Positions 14,933-23,103 of a stretch of 23,293 nt of DNA are shown here, in pieces. The notes beneath the pieces were generated by a model that saw nothing but the letters and a program-made list of their open reading frames with translations, did no database searches and was not told the DNA's origin. Within the stretch, counting starts at the first letter, position 1, and the number at the start of each line of letters is the position of its first letter. Made by a program: the position numbers and the translations under genes. Source of the DNA: JAVBRU01 sp031547595 (lineage in GTDB: Bacteria > Bacillota > Clostridia > Christensenellales > Aristaeellaceae); NCBI GenBank assembly GCA_031547595.1, contig JAVBRU010000010.1, forward strand, positions 1 to 23,293. The letters run 5' to 3'.

Positions 14933-15538
14933 CCTACACTCTCCCCTCAGCCCGCAGCCATCGCATGCGGGCTTTCGTGCGTGGCACACGCGGCGGCCAT
15001 GATAGATTAGCCAATGGTGCGCACTGTTCCAGTCTTTCTTGGGGATAGCCTTCATCAGCTGCTGCTCGGTCTGCTCCACCGTTTTGGCGTTTGCCAGCCC
15101 CAGGCGGTTGCTGACGCGGAACACATGCGTATCCACCGCCATCGCGGGCACGTGGAAAGCGTTGGCCAGCACCACGTTGGCGGTCTTTCTGCCAACGCCG
15201 GGCAGCGCAATCAACTCTTCCATGGTGCACGGCACCTTGCCCCCGTGCTTTTCCATGATGATGCGGCAAGCCATCACGATATTTTGCGCCTTGCTTTTGA
15301 AGCCGCAGCTTTGCACATACGGGAACAGCACCTCCGGCGTGGTGGCGGCCATGGCGGCGACGTCCGGGAAATCCCGAAACACCGCAGGCGTGACCATATT
15401 GACGCGCACATCGGTGCACTGGGCAGATAGGATGGTTGCAACCAACGTTTCGTAGGGCGTGGTGAAATTGAGTTCCGGCTTTGCGTCCGGGTACAAGCTT
15501 TTTAAAGCTGCCAGTATCGCTTTTTTATCTGTGCGCAT
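14867..15538 (-). CDS. nth: Endonuclease III
   Basis: The 223-residue product is a DNA glycosylase/AP lyase for oxidised pyrimidines in base-excision repair. The helix-hairpin-helix LPGVGRKTA contains the catalytic Lys118, Asp136 is in AVDTHVFR, and the [4Fe-4S] loop is C185-x6-C192-x2-C195-x5-C201. The family normally ends soon after the last cysteine. Here about 20 extra residues (CSPSDSSAGSSAPCTPT and neighbours) come from an intergenic repeat. The ATG is 1 base from the stop of the upstream transporter gene, with only a weak TGGAAAG upstream, so translation is probably coupled. Confidence 0.95.
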   Translation of the reverse strand: MRTDKKAILAALKSLYPDAKPELNFTTPYETLVATILSAQCTDVRVNMVTPAVFRDFPDVAAMAATTPEVLFPYVQSCGFKSKAQNIVMACRIIMEKHGGKVPCTMEELIALPGVGRKTANVVLANAFHVPAMAVDTHVFRVSNRLGLANAKTVEQTEQQLMKAIPKKDWNSAHHWLIYHGRRVCHARKPACDGCGLRGECRYAEGCSPSDSSAGSSAPCTPT

Positions 15539-15539
15539 A

Positions 15540-16058
15540 CTATTTGATGGCGCTTTCCAGCACTTTGCGGTAACGCGTCATGAGGTATAGCACGACCACA
15601 TACACAGGATAGGCGATCACCTGCACCAGCAGGCGCGTGTTGCGGTACTGCACGGTGCGGCCATAGCCCATCATCATCGTCCACAGGGTGTTGAGCGCGG
15701 CGTAGCACACAATGGACACCAGCGCCTGGCAAAGCAGGATATGGCGCAGCTTCACCTTCTCCTCGTGCAGGAAGGTGCCATAATACAGGCCGGACATAAC
15801 GGCCGTGAATGTGAAGCCAAAGAAGAAATCCCCGGCACTGAAAATCAGTGCGCCGATAATATCCGCAATCACTGCCACAATGATGGCGGGAACAGCGCCA
15901 AACAACATGCCTGTCACCGCGATGGGCACAAAGCCAAAGCTTAATTCCAGCACCTTTGGAATGATTGGAAACTTAAATATCTCTGCCATCACGACGTTGA
16001 GTGCCACCATCATGGCCAGAACGGTCAGGTCCTTTGTGCGCAGCTTGCCCAGTTTCAT
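15540..16058 (-). CDS. folT: ECF transporter S component, probably folate type
   Basis: The 172-residue product is hydrophobic with about six membrane segments. LELSFGFVPIAVTGMLFGAVPA, DIIGALIFSAGDFFFGFTFTA and LYYGTFL match the pattern of folate-family ECF S components, which bind the vitamin and pair with a shared EcfA-A'-T module not present here. The start at 16058 gives correct spacing to GGGGAGGG; an ATG two codons upstream would abut it. A TTGCAT-17-TACAAT promoter lies close by, leaving a leader of only about 25 bases with no room for a riboswitch. Substrate is inferred by family resemblance and could be another vitamin. Confidence 0.8.
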   Translation of the reverse strand: MKLGKLRTKDLTVLAMMVALNVVMAEIFKFPIIPKVLELSFGFVPIAVTGMLFGAVPAIIVAVIADIIGALIFSAGDFFFGFTFTAVMSGLYYGTFLHEEKVKLRHILLCQALVSIVCYAALNTLWTMMMGYGRTVQYRNTRLLVQVIAYPVYVVVLYLMTRYRKVLESAIK

Positions 16059-16087
16059 ACGCATCCCTCCCCTCAGTAAACACGCAC

Positions 16088-16116
16088 ATTGTAGCAATAT
16101 CCGGCGTAAAATGCAA
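16088..16116 (-). promoter_or_regulatory. Promoter of the folT-nth operon
   Basis: On the minus strand TTGCAT (16111-16116) and TACAAT (16088-16093) are 17 bases apart. Transcription would start about 25 bases before the ATG. Confidence 0.65.
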
Positions 16117-16155
16117 GCAGTCCCTACAATAATACAAGAAAAGCGCAACGGGGTA

Positions 16156-16185
16156 TTTCCAAACGCCAGGCACCTGTGGTATAAT
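16156..16185 (+). promoter_or_regulatory. Promoter of glgP
   Basis: TATAAT at 16180-16185 has an extended TGG just upstream and a weak TTTCCA -35 (16156-16161) at 18 bases. The start point near 16192 argues against translation from the TTG at 16193. Confidence 0.65.
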
Positions 16186-16243
16186 ATGTTGTTTGAATAT
16201 TTATGACGAAACGGACGCACAAGCGCCCGCAATGGAGGACATC

Positions 16244-18670
16244 ATGCCAACCACCCAGTTCGACAAGGAATCCATCAAGACTTCGATTATAGGCAAGCTG
16301 CAGCGTTATAATGGCCGCACCCTTGCGGATGCGACCCCGCAGCAAATATACCATGCCGTGGCGTCCACTGTGCGCGATCAGATCATGCAAAAATGGGTCG
16401 CCTACCGCGAGCAAGACAAGCACTACGACGGCAAGCGCCTGTATTACCTCTCCGTAGAGTTCCTCACCGGCCGCAGCCTGCATTGCAACGAGCTGAATTT
16501 GCTGAGCGAAACTACCTACCGAAGTGCGCTGGAGGAGCTTGGCATAGACTGGCGCCAGGTGATGGGCGAGGAGCCCGACCCCGGCCTTGGCAACGGCGGC
16601 CTCGGACGCCTGGCCGCGTGCTTCCTCGATTCCCTCTCAGCGCTGGAGCTGCCCGCCATGGGCTGCACCATCCGCTACGAGTATGGCCTGTTCCGCCAGC
16701 GCCTACTCAATGGCCAACAGGTGGAAGTGCCCGATAACTGGCTGGAGAACGGCAACGTATGGGAAGTGGCCGCGATGGAGGACACCTGCGAGGTGCACTT
16801 TGGCGGCTATGTGGACGAAGTGCAGGCCGATGGCCGCATGCAGTTTGTGCTGCGCGATTACCGCACCGTGCAAGCCGTGCCCTACGATATGCCGGTGGTC
16901 GGCTATGACAACGACACCGTCAACACGCTGCGCATGTGGCGCGCGCGCTCGCCCCAGTCTATCGACTTTGCGTCCTTCAACAGCGGCAACTACTTCAAAG
17001 CCATGCAGGAGCAAGAGCTGGCAGCCGTGATCAGCAAAGTGCTCTACCCCGAAGACAATCACTTTGAGGGCAAGGAGCTGCGCCTCAAGCAACATTATTT
17101 CTTCACCAGCGCCACACTGCAATACGCGCTGAAGGATTTCAAGCGCCGCTTTGGCAATGCGTACTCCCTGATCCCCGAAAAAATGACCGTACATATCAAT
17201 GACACGCACCCCGGCCTCGCGATTCCGGAGCTGATGCGTCTGCTGATGGACGAAGAGGGCCTGGGCTGGGACGAAGCGTCCGAAATCGTGCGCAAAACCG
17301 TGGCGTACACCAACCATACCGTGCTGTCCGAAGCGCTGGAGCGCTGGCCGGAGGAAATGGTCAAGAACCTGTTGCCGCGCATTTATATGATTTTGCAAGA
17401 GATCAACCGCCGCGTGTGCGGCATGCTGGCCAATCATTATGGCAACGGGCACGACCCGCGTATCGCCAAGATGGCCGTTACCGCCTATGGCATGGTGCAA
17501 ATGGCCAACCTTTGCGTGGCGATGAGCTATTCTGTGAACGGCGTCAGCCAGCTGCACGGCGAGATCCTGAAGGCCGATACGTTTAACGATTATTATCAGG
17601 TGATGCCAGAAAAATTCAGTGCCATCACCAACGGCATCACCCACCGCCGCTGGCTGATGGCGGCCAATGACGGCCTGACGCAGCTGATCAACAGCTCCAT
17701 TGGCACCACGTGGCAGAAGAACCCCGATCTACTGAAAAACCTTGCGCCCTTTGTCGATGATGCCGCTTTCCGTGCGGAATTTGACAAAGTGAAGCGCGCC
17801 AATAAAGAGCAGTTCAGCAAAGTGCTGAAAGCGCGCCAGGGCATGACGGTCGATCCGGATACCATTTTCGATGTCCAGGCCAAGCGTTTGCACGAGTATA
17901 AGCGCCAGCTGCTCAACGCGCTTCATATCATGGTGCTCTACAACCGCATTATGGATGACCCGACCTTCACCATGCAGCCCCGCACCTTCATCTTTGGTGC
18001 AAAGGCCAGCCCCGCCTACTACATGGCCAAGCAGATCATCCGCATGATCCTGGCGATCAGCAAGATGATCGACCGCTCGCCCCGCGCCAGGCAAATGCTG
18101 CGCGTGGTGTTTATGGAAAACTATGACGTGTCCGGCGCGGAAGCGCTGATGCCCGCCGCCGATGTCAGCGAGCAGCTGTCCACCGCCGGCAAGGAAGCCA
18201 GCGGCACCGGCAACATGAAGTTTATGATGAATGGCGCTGTCACCATCGGCACCATGGACGGTGCGAACGTCGAAATCTTCGAGCAGGTGGGCGCGGACAA
18301 TATCTATATCTTCGGCATGCGCGCCGATACCGTCAGCGCGCTCTACCGCGAGGGCGGCTATACCCCCATGCATGTGTTTGAAACCAATGCAGAGCTGCGC
18401 CGCGCCCTGATGCAGATCATCGATGGCACGCTCTTCCCCGAAAACCCCGCCGCGCTGCAGGATATCTACCACAACCTGCTGTTCAATGATCCGTACTTTG
18501 TGCTCAAAGACTTTGGCAGCTATTCCATGGCACACCGCCGTATCGATACCGACTATCAGAACCGCGAAAAATGGCTGCGCATGGCAATTGCCAATACTGC
18601 AAACTCTGGCTTGTTTGCGGCGGACCGCACGATCAAGGAATATAATGATACGATCTGGCATCTGAAGTAA
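16244..18670 (+). CDS. glgP: Glycogen/alpha-glucan phosphorylase
   Basis: The product is 808 residues, normal for the family. It releases glucose-1-phosphate from alpha-1,4-glucans in the cytoplasm using PLP. Motifs include YYLSVEFLTGRSL near the N-terminus, GLGNGGLGRLAACFLDS, INDTHPGLAIPELMRLL, the RLHEYKRQLLN region, and the PLP site EASGTGNMKFMMNGA with Lys at about residue 659. The start at 16244 is chosen for GGAGG at 16234-16238; the frame is open from a TTG at 16193, but that would sit at the transcript's first base. It stands alone, without other glycogen genes in view. A two-hairpin repeat follows it. Confidence 0.95.
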   Translation: MPTTQFDKESIKTSIIGKLQRYNGRTLADATPQQIYHAVASTVRDQIMQKWVAYREQDKHYDGKRLYYLSVEFLTGRSLHCNELNLLSETTYRSALEELGIDWRQVMGEEPDPGLGNGGLGRLAACFLDSLSALELPAMGCTIRYEYGLFRQRLLNGQQVEVPDNWLENGNVWEVAAMEDTCEVHFGGYVDEVQADGRMQFVLRDYRTVQAVPYDMPVVGYDNDTVNTLRMWRARSPQSIDFASFNSGNYFKAMQEQELAAVISKVLYPEDNHFEGKELRLKQHYFFTSATLQYALKDFKRRFGNAYSLIPEKMTVHINDTHPGLAIPELMRLLMDEEGLGWDEASEIVRKTVAYTNHTVLSEALERWPEEMVKNLLPRIYMILQEINRRVCGMLANHYGNGHDPRIAKMAVTAYGMVQMANLCVAMSYSVNGVSQLHGEILKADTFNDYYQVMPEKFSAITNGITHRRWLMAANDGLTQLINSSIGTTWQKNPDLLKNLAPFVDDAAFRAEFDKVKRANKEQFSKVLKARQGMTVDPDTIFDVQAKRLHEYKRQLLNALHIMVLYNRIMDDPTFTMQPRTFIFGAKASPAYYMAKQIIRMILAISKMIDRSPRARQMLRVVFMENYDVSGAEALMPAADVSEQLSTAGKEASGTGNMKFMMNGAVTIGTMDGANVEIFEQVGADNIYIFGMRADTVSALYREGGYTPMHVFETNAELRRALMQIIDGTLFPENPAALQDIYHNLLFNDPYFVLKDFGSYSMAHRRIDTDYQNREKWLRMAIANTANSGLFAADRTIKEYNDTIWHLK

Positions 18671-18928
18671 GGGAAAACGGGGGTTACGTGGGGGTTGGGT
18701 TACACAGGGGGCTGCTCTCCCCCGGCTCCCTCGGCAGGGATCAGTGATCCCTGCACCCCCAGTTCTTGTACTCTTCGATGCGTCATTCTGGCAGGCGCTC
18801 CCGGCAGATCCCATGCACAATCTTGGCGCGGTATACCTGCTTTTTCTTCCCGCGCAAACGCCCACTCCCCTCTACACAATGACCCTTTCGGTGGAAATTA
18901 ACTTTTATAAAAAAGTTTCAATTACCGC
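18671..18928. other. Intergenic region between glgP and the tRNA promoter
   Basis: The left part holds the two-hairpin repeat copy C. The rest, about 18770-18928, shows no ORF with a ribosome binding site and no RNA gene I can recognise. Confidence 0.5.
18703..18760 (+). repeat. Two-hairpin 3'-end repeat, copy C (after glgP)
   Basis: Beyond the glgP stop, GGGGG (18707-18711) pairs with CCCCC (18719-18723). After a CTCCCTCG spacer, GCAGGGATCA (18734-18743) pairs with TGATCCCTGC (18745-18754) around a single central base. CACCCCC follows, as in the nth copy. The orientation relative to the upstream gene is the same as in copies A and B. Confidence 0.75.
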
Positions 18929-18957
18929 TTGACAAGAATGGATTTTTCATGTAGAAT
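18929..18957 (+). promoter_or_regulatory. Promoter of the seven-tRNA operon
   Basis: A consensus TTGACA (18929-18934) is followed after exactly 17 bases by TAGAAT (18952-18957), about 38 bases before the first tRNA. Confidence 0.85.
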
Positions 18958-18994
18958 ACATTCTGTCGCTTGTGAGAAACGAGCGGGAAACCTT

Positions 18995-19071
18995 CGGGGT
19001 GTAGCGCAGTCTGGTAGCGCACGTGCTTTGGGAGCATGGGGCCGGGGGTTCGAATCCCTCCACCCCGACCA
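18995..19071 (+). tRNA. tRNA-Pro (TGG)
   Basis: The acceptor CGGGGTG pairs with CACCCCG, the anticodon loop is TTTGGGA, and the T arm is GGTTCGAATCC. CCA is encoded. First of seven co-directed tRNAs. Confidence 0.97.
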
Positions 19072-19100
19072 GTACCGGATTGGAGATACAAGCACCACGT

Positions 19101-19176
19101 GGCCCCTTGGTCAAGCGGCCTAAGACACCGCCCTTTCACGGCGGTAACAGGGGTTCGAGTCCCCTAGGGGTCACCA
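19101..19176 (+). tRNA. tRNA-Glu (TTC)
   Basis: The acceptor GGCCCCT pairs with AGGGGTC, and the anticodon stem CCGCC/GGCGG encloses CTTTCAC. CCA is encoded. Confidence 0.97.
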
Positions 19177-19216
19177 CTTTTCTCTCTCTTGCAGAGAAGG
19201 GCTTTCAGCCACGTAC

Positions 19217-19293
<77 letters not shown>

Positions 19294-19299
19294 CATCAC

Positions 19300-19376
19300 G
19301 GCCCGGTAGTTCAGTTGGTTAGAATGCCAGCCTGTCACGCTGGAGGTCGAGGGTTCGAGCCCCTTCCGGGTCGCCA
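19300..19376 (+). tRNA. tRNA-Asp (GTC)
   Basis: The acceptor GGCCCGG pairs with CCGGGTC (one G-U), and the anticodon stem CCAGC/GCTGG encloses CTGTCAC. The discriminator is G and CCA is encoded. Confidence 0.97.
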
Positions 19377-19395
19377 CTTTCTCTTGCGTCCCCAT

Positions 19396-19471
19396 GCTGG
19401 TGTAGCTCAGTTGGTAGAGCAGCTGATTTGTAATCAGCAGGTCGGGGGTTCAAGTCCGTCCACCAGCTCCA
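19396..19471 (+). tRNA. tRNA-Thr (TGT)
   Basis: The acceptor GCTGGTG pairs with CACCAGC, and the anticodon stem GCTGA/TCAGC encloses TTTGTAA. CCA is encoded. Confidence 0.97.
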
Positions 19472-19520
19472 CTTCCCCGGAAGCAAGCTGGAAACGTACC
19501 TTTAAAAATCGAAATTGTAT

Positions 19521-19605
<85 letters not shown>

Positions 19606-19608
19606 AAT

Positions 19609-19695
19609 GCGGACATGGCGGAATTGGCAGACGCGCTAGATTCAGGTTCTAGTGCTCGCAAGGGCATGGAGGTTCAAGTCCTCTTGTCCGCACCA
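19609..19695 (+). tRNA. tRNA-Leu (CAG)
   Basis: This is a class II tRNA of 87 bases. The acceptor GCGGACA pairs with TGTCCGC, and the anticodon stem CTAGA/TCTAG encloses TTCAGGT. CCA is encoded. Confidence 0.97.
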
Positions 19696-19706
19696 AATGG
19701 TTCTCG

Positions 19707-19750
19707 AAAAGAGGACAAACTGCTTATTTTTAGGCAGTTTGTCCTCTTTT
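19707..19750 (+). terminator. Strong terminator of the tRNA operon
   Basis: AAAAGAGGACAAACTGC (19707-19723) pairs perfectly over 17 bases with 19734-19750, which ends in TTTT. It lies 11 bases after tRNA-Leu. Confidence 0.9.
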
Positions 19751-19758
19751 CTATATGA

Positions 19759-19787
19759 ATATATAGTTGCTATGCACAACTATATAT
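19759..19787. repeat. AT-rich inverted repeat
   Basis: ATATATAGTTG (19759-19769) pairs with CAACTATATAT (19777-19787) across a 7-base loop. It lies just after the tRNA terminator and has no obvious gene to serve. Confidence 0.6.
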
Positions 19788-19822
19788 CGTTGAAAGATGT
19801 ACAATAACAGGCACTAGATTCG

Positions 19823-19880
19823 AAGCATGGCACTAGATTTTTGGGGGTGGTTTCTCCTAGTCTAGTGCCATGCTTTTTTG
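19823..19880 (+). terminator. Second terminator-like hairpin
   Basis: AAGCATGGCACTAGA (19823-19837) pairs perfectly over 15 bases with 19861-19875, followed by TTTT. No gene sits between it and the first terminator, so it may belong to a lost or unrecognised RNA. The left arm's GGCACTAGATT also occurs at 19810-19820. Confidence 0.6.
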
Positions 19881-20126
19881 TTTTTCAGGTTTTAGCGAGG
19901 TGGTTTTAATTCTGTTAGTATGCCTATATAGTCAACCATTTGACCACCTCCTGAACAGTAGTCACGCCTTGCGGCGTGCCATGTCCATTATACAGGTGGC
20001 CCTCTCCTCCTTGACGGTGGCCTTATTTCTCCGTGCAACTGGCCTTTTGGGGACGGAATATACATAAAATGGTCAAGATACTAGTTGTGCCAGAGCACTA
20101 GCTATCGCCCATGCCAGGCGCACTAG

Positions 20127-20164
20127 AAAAAGCTCACACCGCTGATCAATCAACGATGTGAGCT
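20127..20164 (-). terminator. Terminator of the minus-strand tRNA pair
   Basis: On the minus strand AGCTCACA pairs with TGTGAGCT (plus positions 20157-20164 and 20131-20138), with a CG pair further in, followed by a run of T (20131 down to 20127). It starts 3 bases beyond tRNA-Glu. Confidence 0.75.
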
Positions 20165-20166
20165 AG

Positions 20167-20242
20167 TGGCACCCCCAATGGGATTCGAACCCATGTTTCC
20201 GCCTTGAGAGGGCGGCGTCCTAGGCCTCTAGACAATGGAGGC
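20167..20242 (-). tRNA. tRNA-Glu (CTC)
   Basis: On the minus strand the acceptor GCCTCCA pairs with TGGGGGT, and the anticodon stem CCGCC/GGCGG encloses CTCTCAA. CCA is encoded. It is distinct from the TTC isoacceptor at 19101. Confidence 0.95.
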
Positions 20243-20248
20243 AAGAGC

Positions 20249-20322
20249 TGGCTGGGGAACAAGGATTCGAACCTTGGCAATACGAGTCAGAGTCGTAGGT
20301 GCTACCGTTACACCATTCCCCA
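20249..20322 (-). tRNA. tRNA-Gln (CTG)
   Basis: On the minus strand the acceptor TGGGGAA pairs with TTCCCCA, and the anticodon stem TACGA/TCGTA encloses CTCTGAC. The discriminator is G and CCA is encoded. It is transcribed ahead of tRNA-Glu. Confidence 0.95.
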
Positions 20323-20350
20323 CCATGCGGCAACAAATGCCGCGTGCATT

Positions 20351-20379
20351 ATTATATGACAGCGGGTTCCGTTTGTCAA
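20351..20379 (-). promoter_or_regulatory. Consensus promoter of the Gln-Glu tRNA pair
   Basis: On the minus strand TTGACA (20374-20379) and TATAAT (20351-20356) are 17 bases apart, a perfect match to the vegetative consensus. A small GCGGCA/TGCCGC hairpin lies in the short leader. Confidence 0.9.
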
Positions 20380-20497
20380 GCATTTTTTTGATTTTTAGCC
20401 ATCCGCTTTGCAGGATGCCGACAGCGCCATTTTAGACGGGTTTCCCCTCTACGCCAGCCGGGAGCCGTTTAGCTGCCAACTGCACTCTTCATTGCGC

Positions 20498-21922
20498 CTA
20501 CTTCAGCACCCGAATCGCATCCAGAATAGTCTTCTCATACGCTTCCATGCCGTATTTGTCCACCTCGGCCTTGTTCTTTTCACCGTGGGTGAGGCACCCC
20601 GCGCCGCCGATACAGCCGCCCACGCACGCCATGCCCTCAATGAAGTTGCCGCCGGGCACGTTGCGGCTTTTTTTGAGTAGCGCCATCCGGCACGCCTCAA
20701 TGCCATCGCAGGCAACGGGTTTCAGCTCAAAACCGGCTAATTCCTGTTCTTTGAGTGCCTGGGCCACGGCATCGCTGAGGCCGCCGCTGCGGGCAAAGAT
20801 GCGGCCATAATACGAGGCGTTGTTCAGCACATCCTCCTCCATGGCGGTGATCTCCAGCCCTTTGCTGTCAAACAGCGCCTGCAGCTCTTCAAAGGTGATC
20901 ACGCTGTCGATGTAGGGGCGCACAGACTCCTTCTGGAACTCCGCTTTTTTGGCGGTGCACGGGCCGATGAACACCACCTTCGCACCCGGCGTAGTCTGTT
21001 TGATATACTTGGCCAGCGTCGCCATTGGCGACAGGTTGTGGGATATATGCTCCTTCAACTGCGGAAACTGCTTTTCGATATAATCCACAAACGCGGGGCA
21101 GCAGGAGCTGGTGAGGAAGCCCTTTTCGGCAAGCTCCCGGGCTTCGGCGGCAGCCACCATATCCGCGCCAAGTGCCGCCTCAATCACGGTGTGAAAACCC
21201 AGCGCCTTGATGCCGCTGATCACCTGCCCAAGCTTCGCATACGTGAACTGGCTGGAAATCGAGGGCGCGACCACGGCATAGACCTTATAATTCTGGTTGT
21301 TTCCGCTGCGCTTGATGAGGTCGATCACATTCAGGATGTACGATTTATCGCTGATCGCGCCAAAGGGGCACTGATACACGCACGCGCCGCAGGCGATGCA
21401 TTTCCCGTTGTTGATCTGCGCAGCCTTGGTTTCGCTCATGGAGATCGCATTGGCTTTGCAAGCGTTTTCACAGGGGCGCTTGTGGTTGACGATGGCGCTG
21501 TAGGGGCACACCTTGGCGCACTGGCCGCATTCCACGCACTTTTGCTTGTCAATATGCGCCTTTTGCTGGGCATCGATGGTGATGGCACCGCGCTTGCACA
21601 CATCCTCGCACCGGTGCGCCAGGCAGCCGCGGCACGCGTCCGTCACCTCATAGCCGCCCACCGGGCATTCGTCGCACGCGATATCGATGATCTCGATCAC
21701 GTTGGCGTTGTTTTTGTCCCCGCCCATGGCCAGCTTGACGCGCTCGGCCAATATGGCGCGCTCTTTATACACACAGCAGCGCATGGTGGGCACATTGCCT
21801 GGCACGATGGTCTTGGGGATGTCGGTGATGCCCTCCAGCAGCTGATCATTCCACGCCAGCCGCGCGACCTCCCGCAAAACCTTGTATTTCAAATGTTGCA
21901 CCTTGGTGTCAAACTTACGCAT
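20498..21922 (-). CDS. Monomeric [FeFe]-hydrogenase-like protein
   Basis: The 474-residue product carries ferredoxin-like clusters (C83-x2-C86 and following cysteines, CVECGQCAKVCP at 129-140, CIACGACVYQCP at 175-186) and then the H-cluster domain. Its signatures are TSSCCPAF (271-278), GPCTAKKAE (320-328) and MACVGGCIGG (431-440), so all four H-cluster cysteines appear present. The second loop has G, not M, before PC, as seen in groups outside the classic group A enzymes. It may evolve or sense hydrogen. The start at 21922 has AGGAGG 5 bases upstream overlapping the upstream stop; an in-frame ATG at 21976 lies inside the phosphatase gene. Third gene of a minus-strand operon. Confidence 0.9.
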   Translation of the reverse strand: MRKFDTKVQHLKYKVLREVARLAWNDQLLEGITDIPKTIVPGNVPTMRCCVYKERAILAERVKLAMGGDKNNANVIEIIDIACDECPVGGYEVTDACRGCLAHRCEDVCKRGAITIDAQQKAHIDKQKCVECGQCAKVCPYSAIVNHKRPCENACKANAISMSETKAAQINNGKCIACGACVYQCPFGAISDKSYILNVIDLIKRSGNNQNYKVYAVVAPSISSQFTYAKLGQVISGIKALGFHTVIEAALGADMVAAAEARELAEKGFLTSSCCPAFVDYIEKQFPQLKEHISHNLSPMATLAKYIKQTTPGAKVVFIGPCTAKKAEFQKESVRPYIDSVITFEELQALFDSKGLEITAMEEDVLNNASYYGRIFARSGGLSDAVAQALKEQELAGFELKPVACDGIEACRMALLKKSRNVPGGNFIEGMACVGGCIGGAGCLTHGEKNKAEVDKYGMEAYEKTILDAIRVLK

Positions 21923-21930
21923 AAAGCCTC

Positions 21931-23103
21931 CTAAAAATAGCTGACCTTGATGCGCTTGCCCATCTTTTGCAGGCACTTGGACAGCTCGGATACCAGATTC
22001 ATTTTGATGCTGAAATTGATGGGCAGCTCCGGGTTCTGATGCGCCGGGTTGATGGCGCGGCCTACATAAAAGTTGATGTCGGTCGCTTCCTCAAAGAGTA
22101 ACCGGCTGATCAGGCTGGCACCGTCGCGCTTGCAGCTCCACTGCTCGTAGGATTCATTGTCGTTCAGATAATCCTCGGCGTAGGTGAGCACTTTGTTGAC
22201 GGTGATCACGCCCTCGGTGACGAGATCGACCCCATCAATTTCGGCAATGGGCGGCACATCGGCAGCCTCAAAGCGCAGGCTGGGACGAAGCGGCATACCC
22301 AAATACTTGGCCGCGATAGACGATGTGGTGCCGCCGCAGATGATATGCTTGCCCTCCTTGGAGAAAAACAGCGCCATCATGCGGTTGCAATCGCTGCGGT
22401 TGCTGGGCGGGCCAAACAGCATGTTCATGGGCGCACGCCTCCGCACACGCACAACGCACGCGGTGGCATCATCGCCCGGGCGGTTGCCATACAGCTTGTT
22501 GCACTCGTCCACCAAAATGGTGGCCAGGGTCTTTGCGGTATAGCCGGCGTAGGCGATCATCTCCATAAACTGAATGATATCCTCGCGCTTCCAGCCAAAG
22601 TTGTAGGCGGTGCCGATGCCGGCGTGCGGGCAGCCATCGCTCATGGCGATAAAAATATCGTTTTCCTGCAGCTTGATGCTGGATTTGAATATCTTTTTGC
22701 CGTCAATGGTCATCTCGGTCTTGTCATAATCAAGGTTCCGGCCATCGCGCAAAAGGATCACGTGAGGGTTGTCATACTGTATGATTTCGGCTTCTTCGTT
22801 GCCCACCATGTGCAGAATGGTGAAGGTGGAGTAGGCCACGCCGCGGATGGAGCATACAGGCAATGTGGCAGCGATGGTTTTTACGCAGTCCTCGATGCTG
22901 AGGCCCTGCGCCATCATGGTGGAGATGATCTTGGAGGTCAGCGTGGACAGTATGCTGGCCTTCACGCCGCTCCCAAGGCCGTCCGCCAGCACAATGACGG
23001 TGGAGTTCTCGTCCTGCTCCACCACGTCCACATGGTCGCCGCACAGCTCCTCGCCATAATGGTTGATGCTGCGGTGGCCGATATCTGCGCACAGGTTATT
23101 CAT
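21931..23103 (-). CDS. SpoIIE-type PP2C serine phosphatase
   Basis: The 390-residue product has PP2C metal motifs LADGLGSG (Asp41), MSDG (Asp156) and GDDAT (210-214), typical of SpoIIE/RsbU phosphatases that act on anti-anti-sigma or similar phosphoproteins. About 170 further residues follow without a domain I recognise; a short ICGGTTSSIAAKYLG stretch there is conserved-looking. There is no membrane segment, unlike sporulation SpoIIE. The start overlaps the upstream gene by 8 bases and has AAGGAG upstream; the stop is 8 bases from the hydrogenase start. Translational coupling on both sides implies one complex or pathway. Confidence 0.9.
   Translation of the reverse strand: MNNLCADIGHRSINHYGEELCGDHVDVVEQDENSTVIVLADGLGSGVKASILSTLTSKIISTMMAQGLSIEDCVKTIAATLPVCSIRGVAYSTFTILHMVGNEEAEIIQYDNPHVILLRDGRNLDYDKTEMTIDGKKIFKSSIKLQENDIFIAMSDGCPHAGIGTAYNFGWKREDIIQFMEMIAYAGYTAKTLATILVDECNKLYGNRPGDDATACVVRVRRRAPMNMLFGPPSNRSDCNRMMALFFSKEGKHIICGGTTSSIAAKYLGMPLRPSLRFEAADVPPIAEIDGVDLVTEGVITVNKVLTYAEDYLNDNESYEQWSCKRDGASLISRLLFEEATDINFYVGRAINPAHQNPELPINFSIKMNLVSELSKCLQKMGKRIKVSYF

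Larger units (their letters stand above)
19696..20166. other. Non-coding region between the two tRNA groups
   Basis: About 470 bases hold several stacked inverted repeats and no convincing long gene. The motif GCACTAG or its complement recurs at 19811, 19830, 19862, 20095 and 20120. On the minus strand a 15-codon reading frame (19892-19939, MVDYIGILTELKPPR) has an excellent AGGAGG 7 bases upstream and a TATAAT-like site at 19987-19992. That may be a small-peptide gene remnant, but nothing confirms translation. Confidence 0.5.

Noticed and set aside
16059..16087. Riboswitch ahead of the folate-type transporter gene
   Set aside because: The promoter leaves a leader of only about 25 bases, too short for a tetrahydrofolate or other aptamer.
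16193..16243. TTG start giving glgP 17 extra residues
   Set aside because: The -10 at 16180-16185 would start the transcript at this codon, while the ATG at 16244 has a well-spaced GGAGG.
16703..18865. Long open frames on the minus strand opposite glgP (over 300 codons each)
   Set aside because: They are rich in His, Ala and Gly as expected from the reverse of a GC-rich gene, have no ribosome binding site or motif, and glgP is intact on the other strand.
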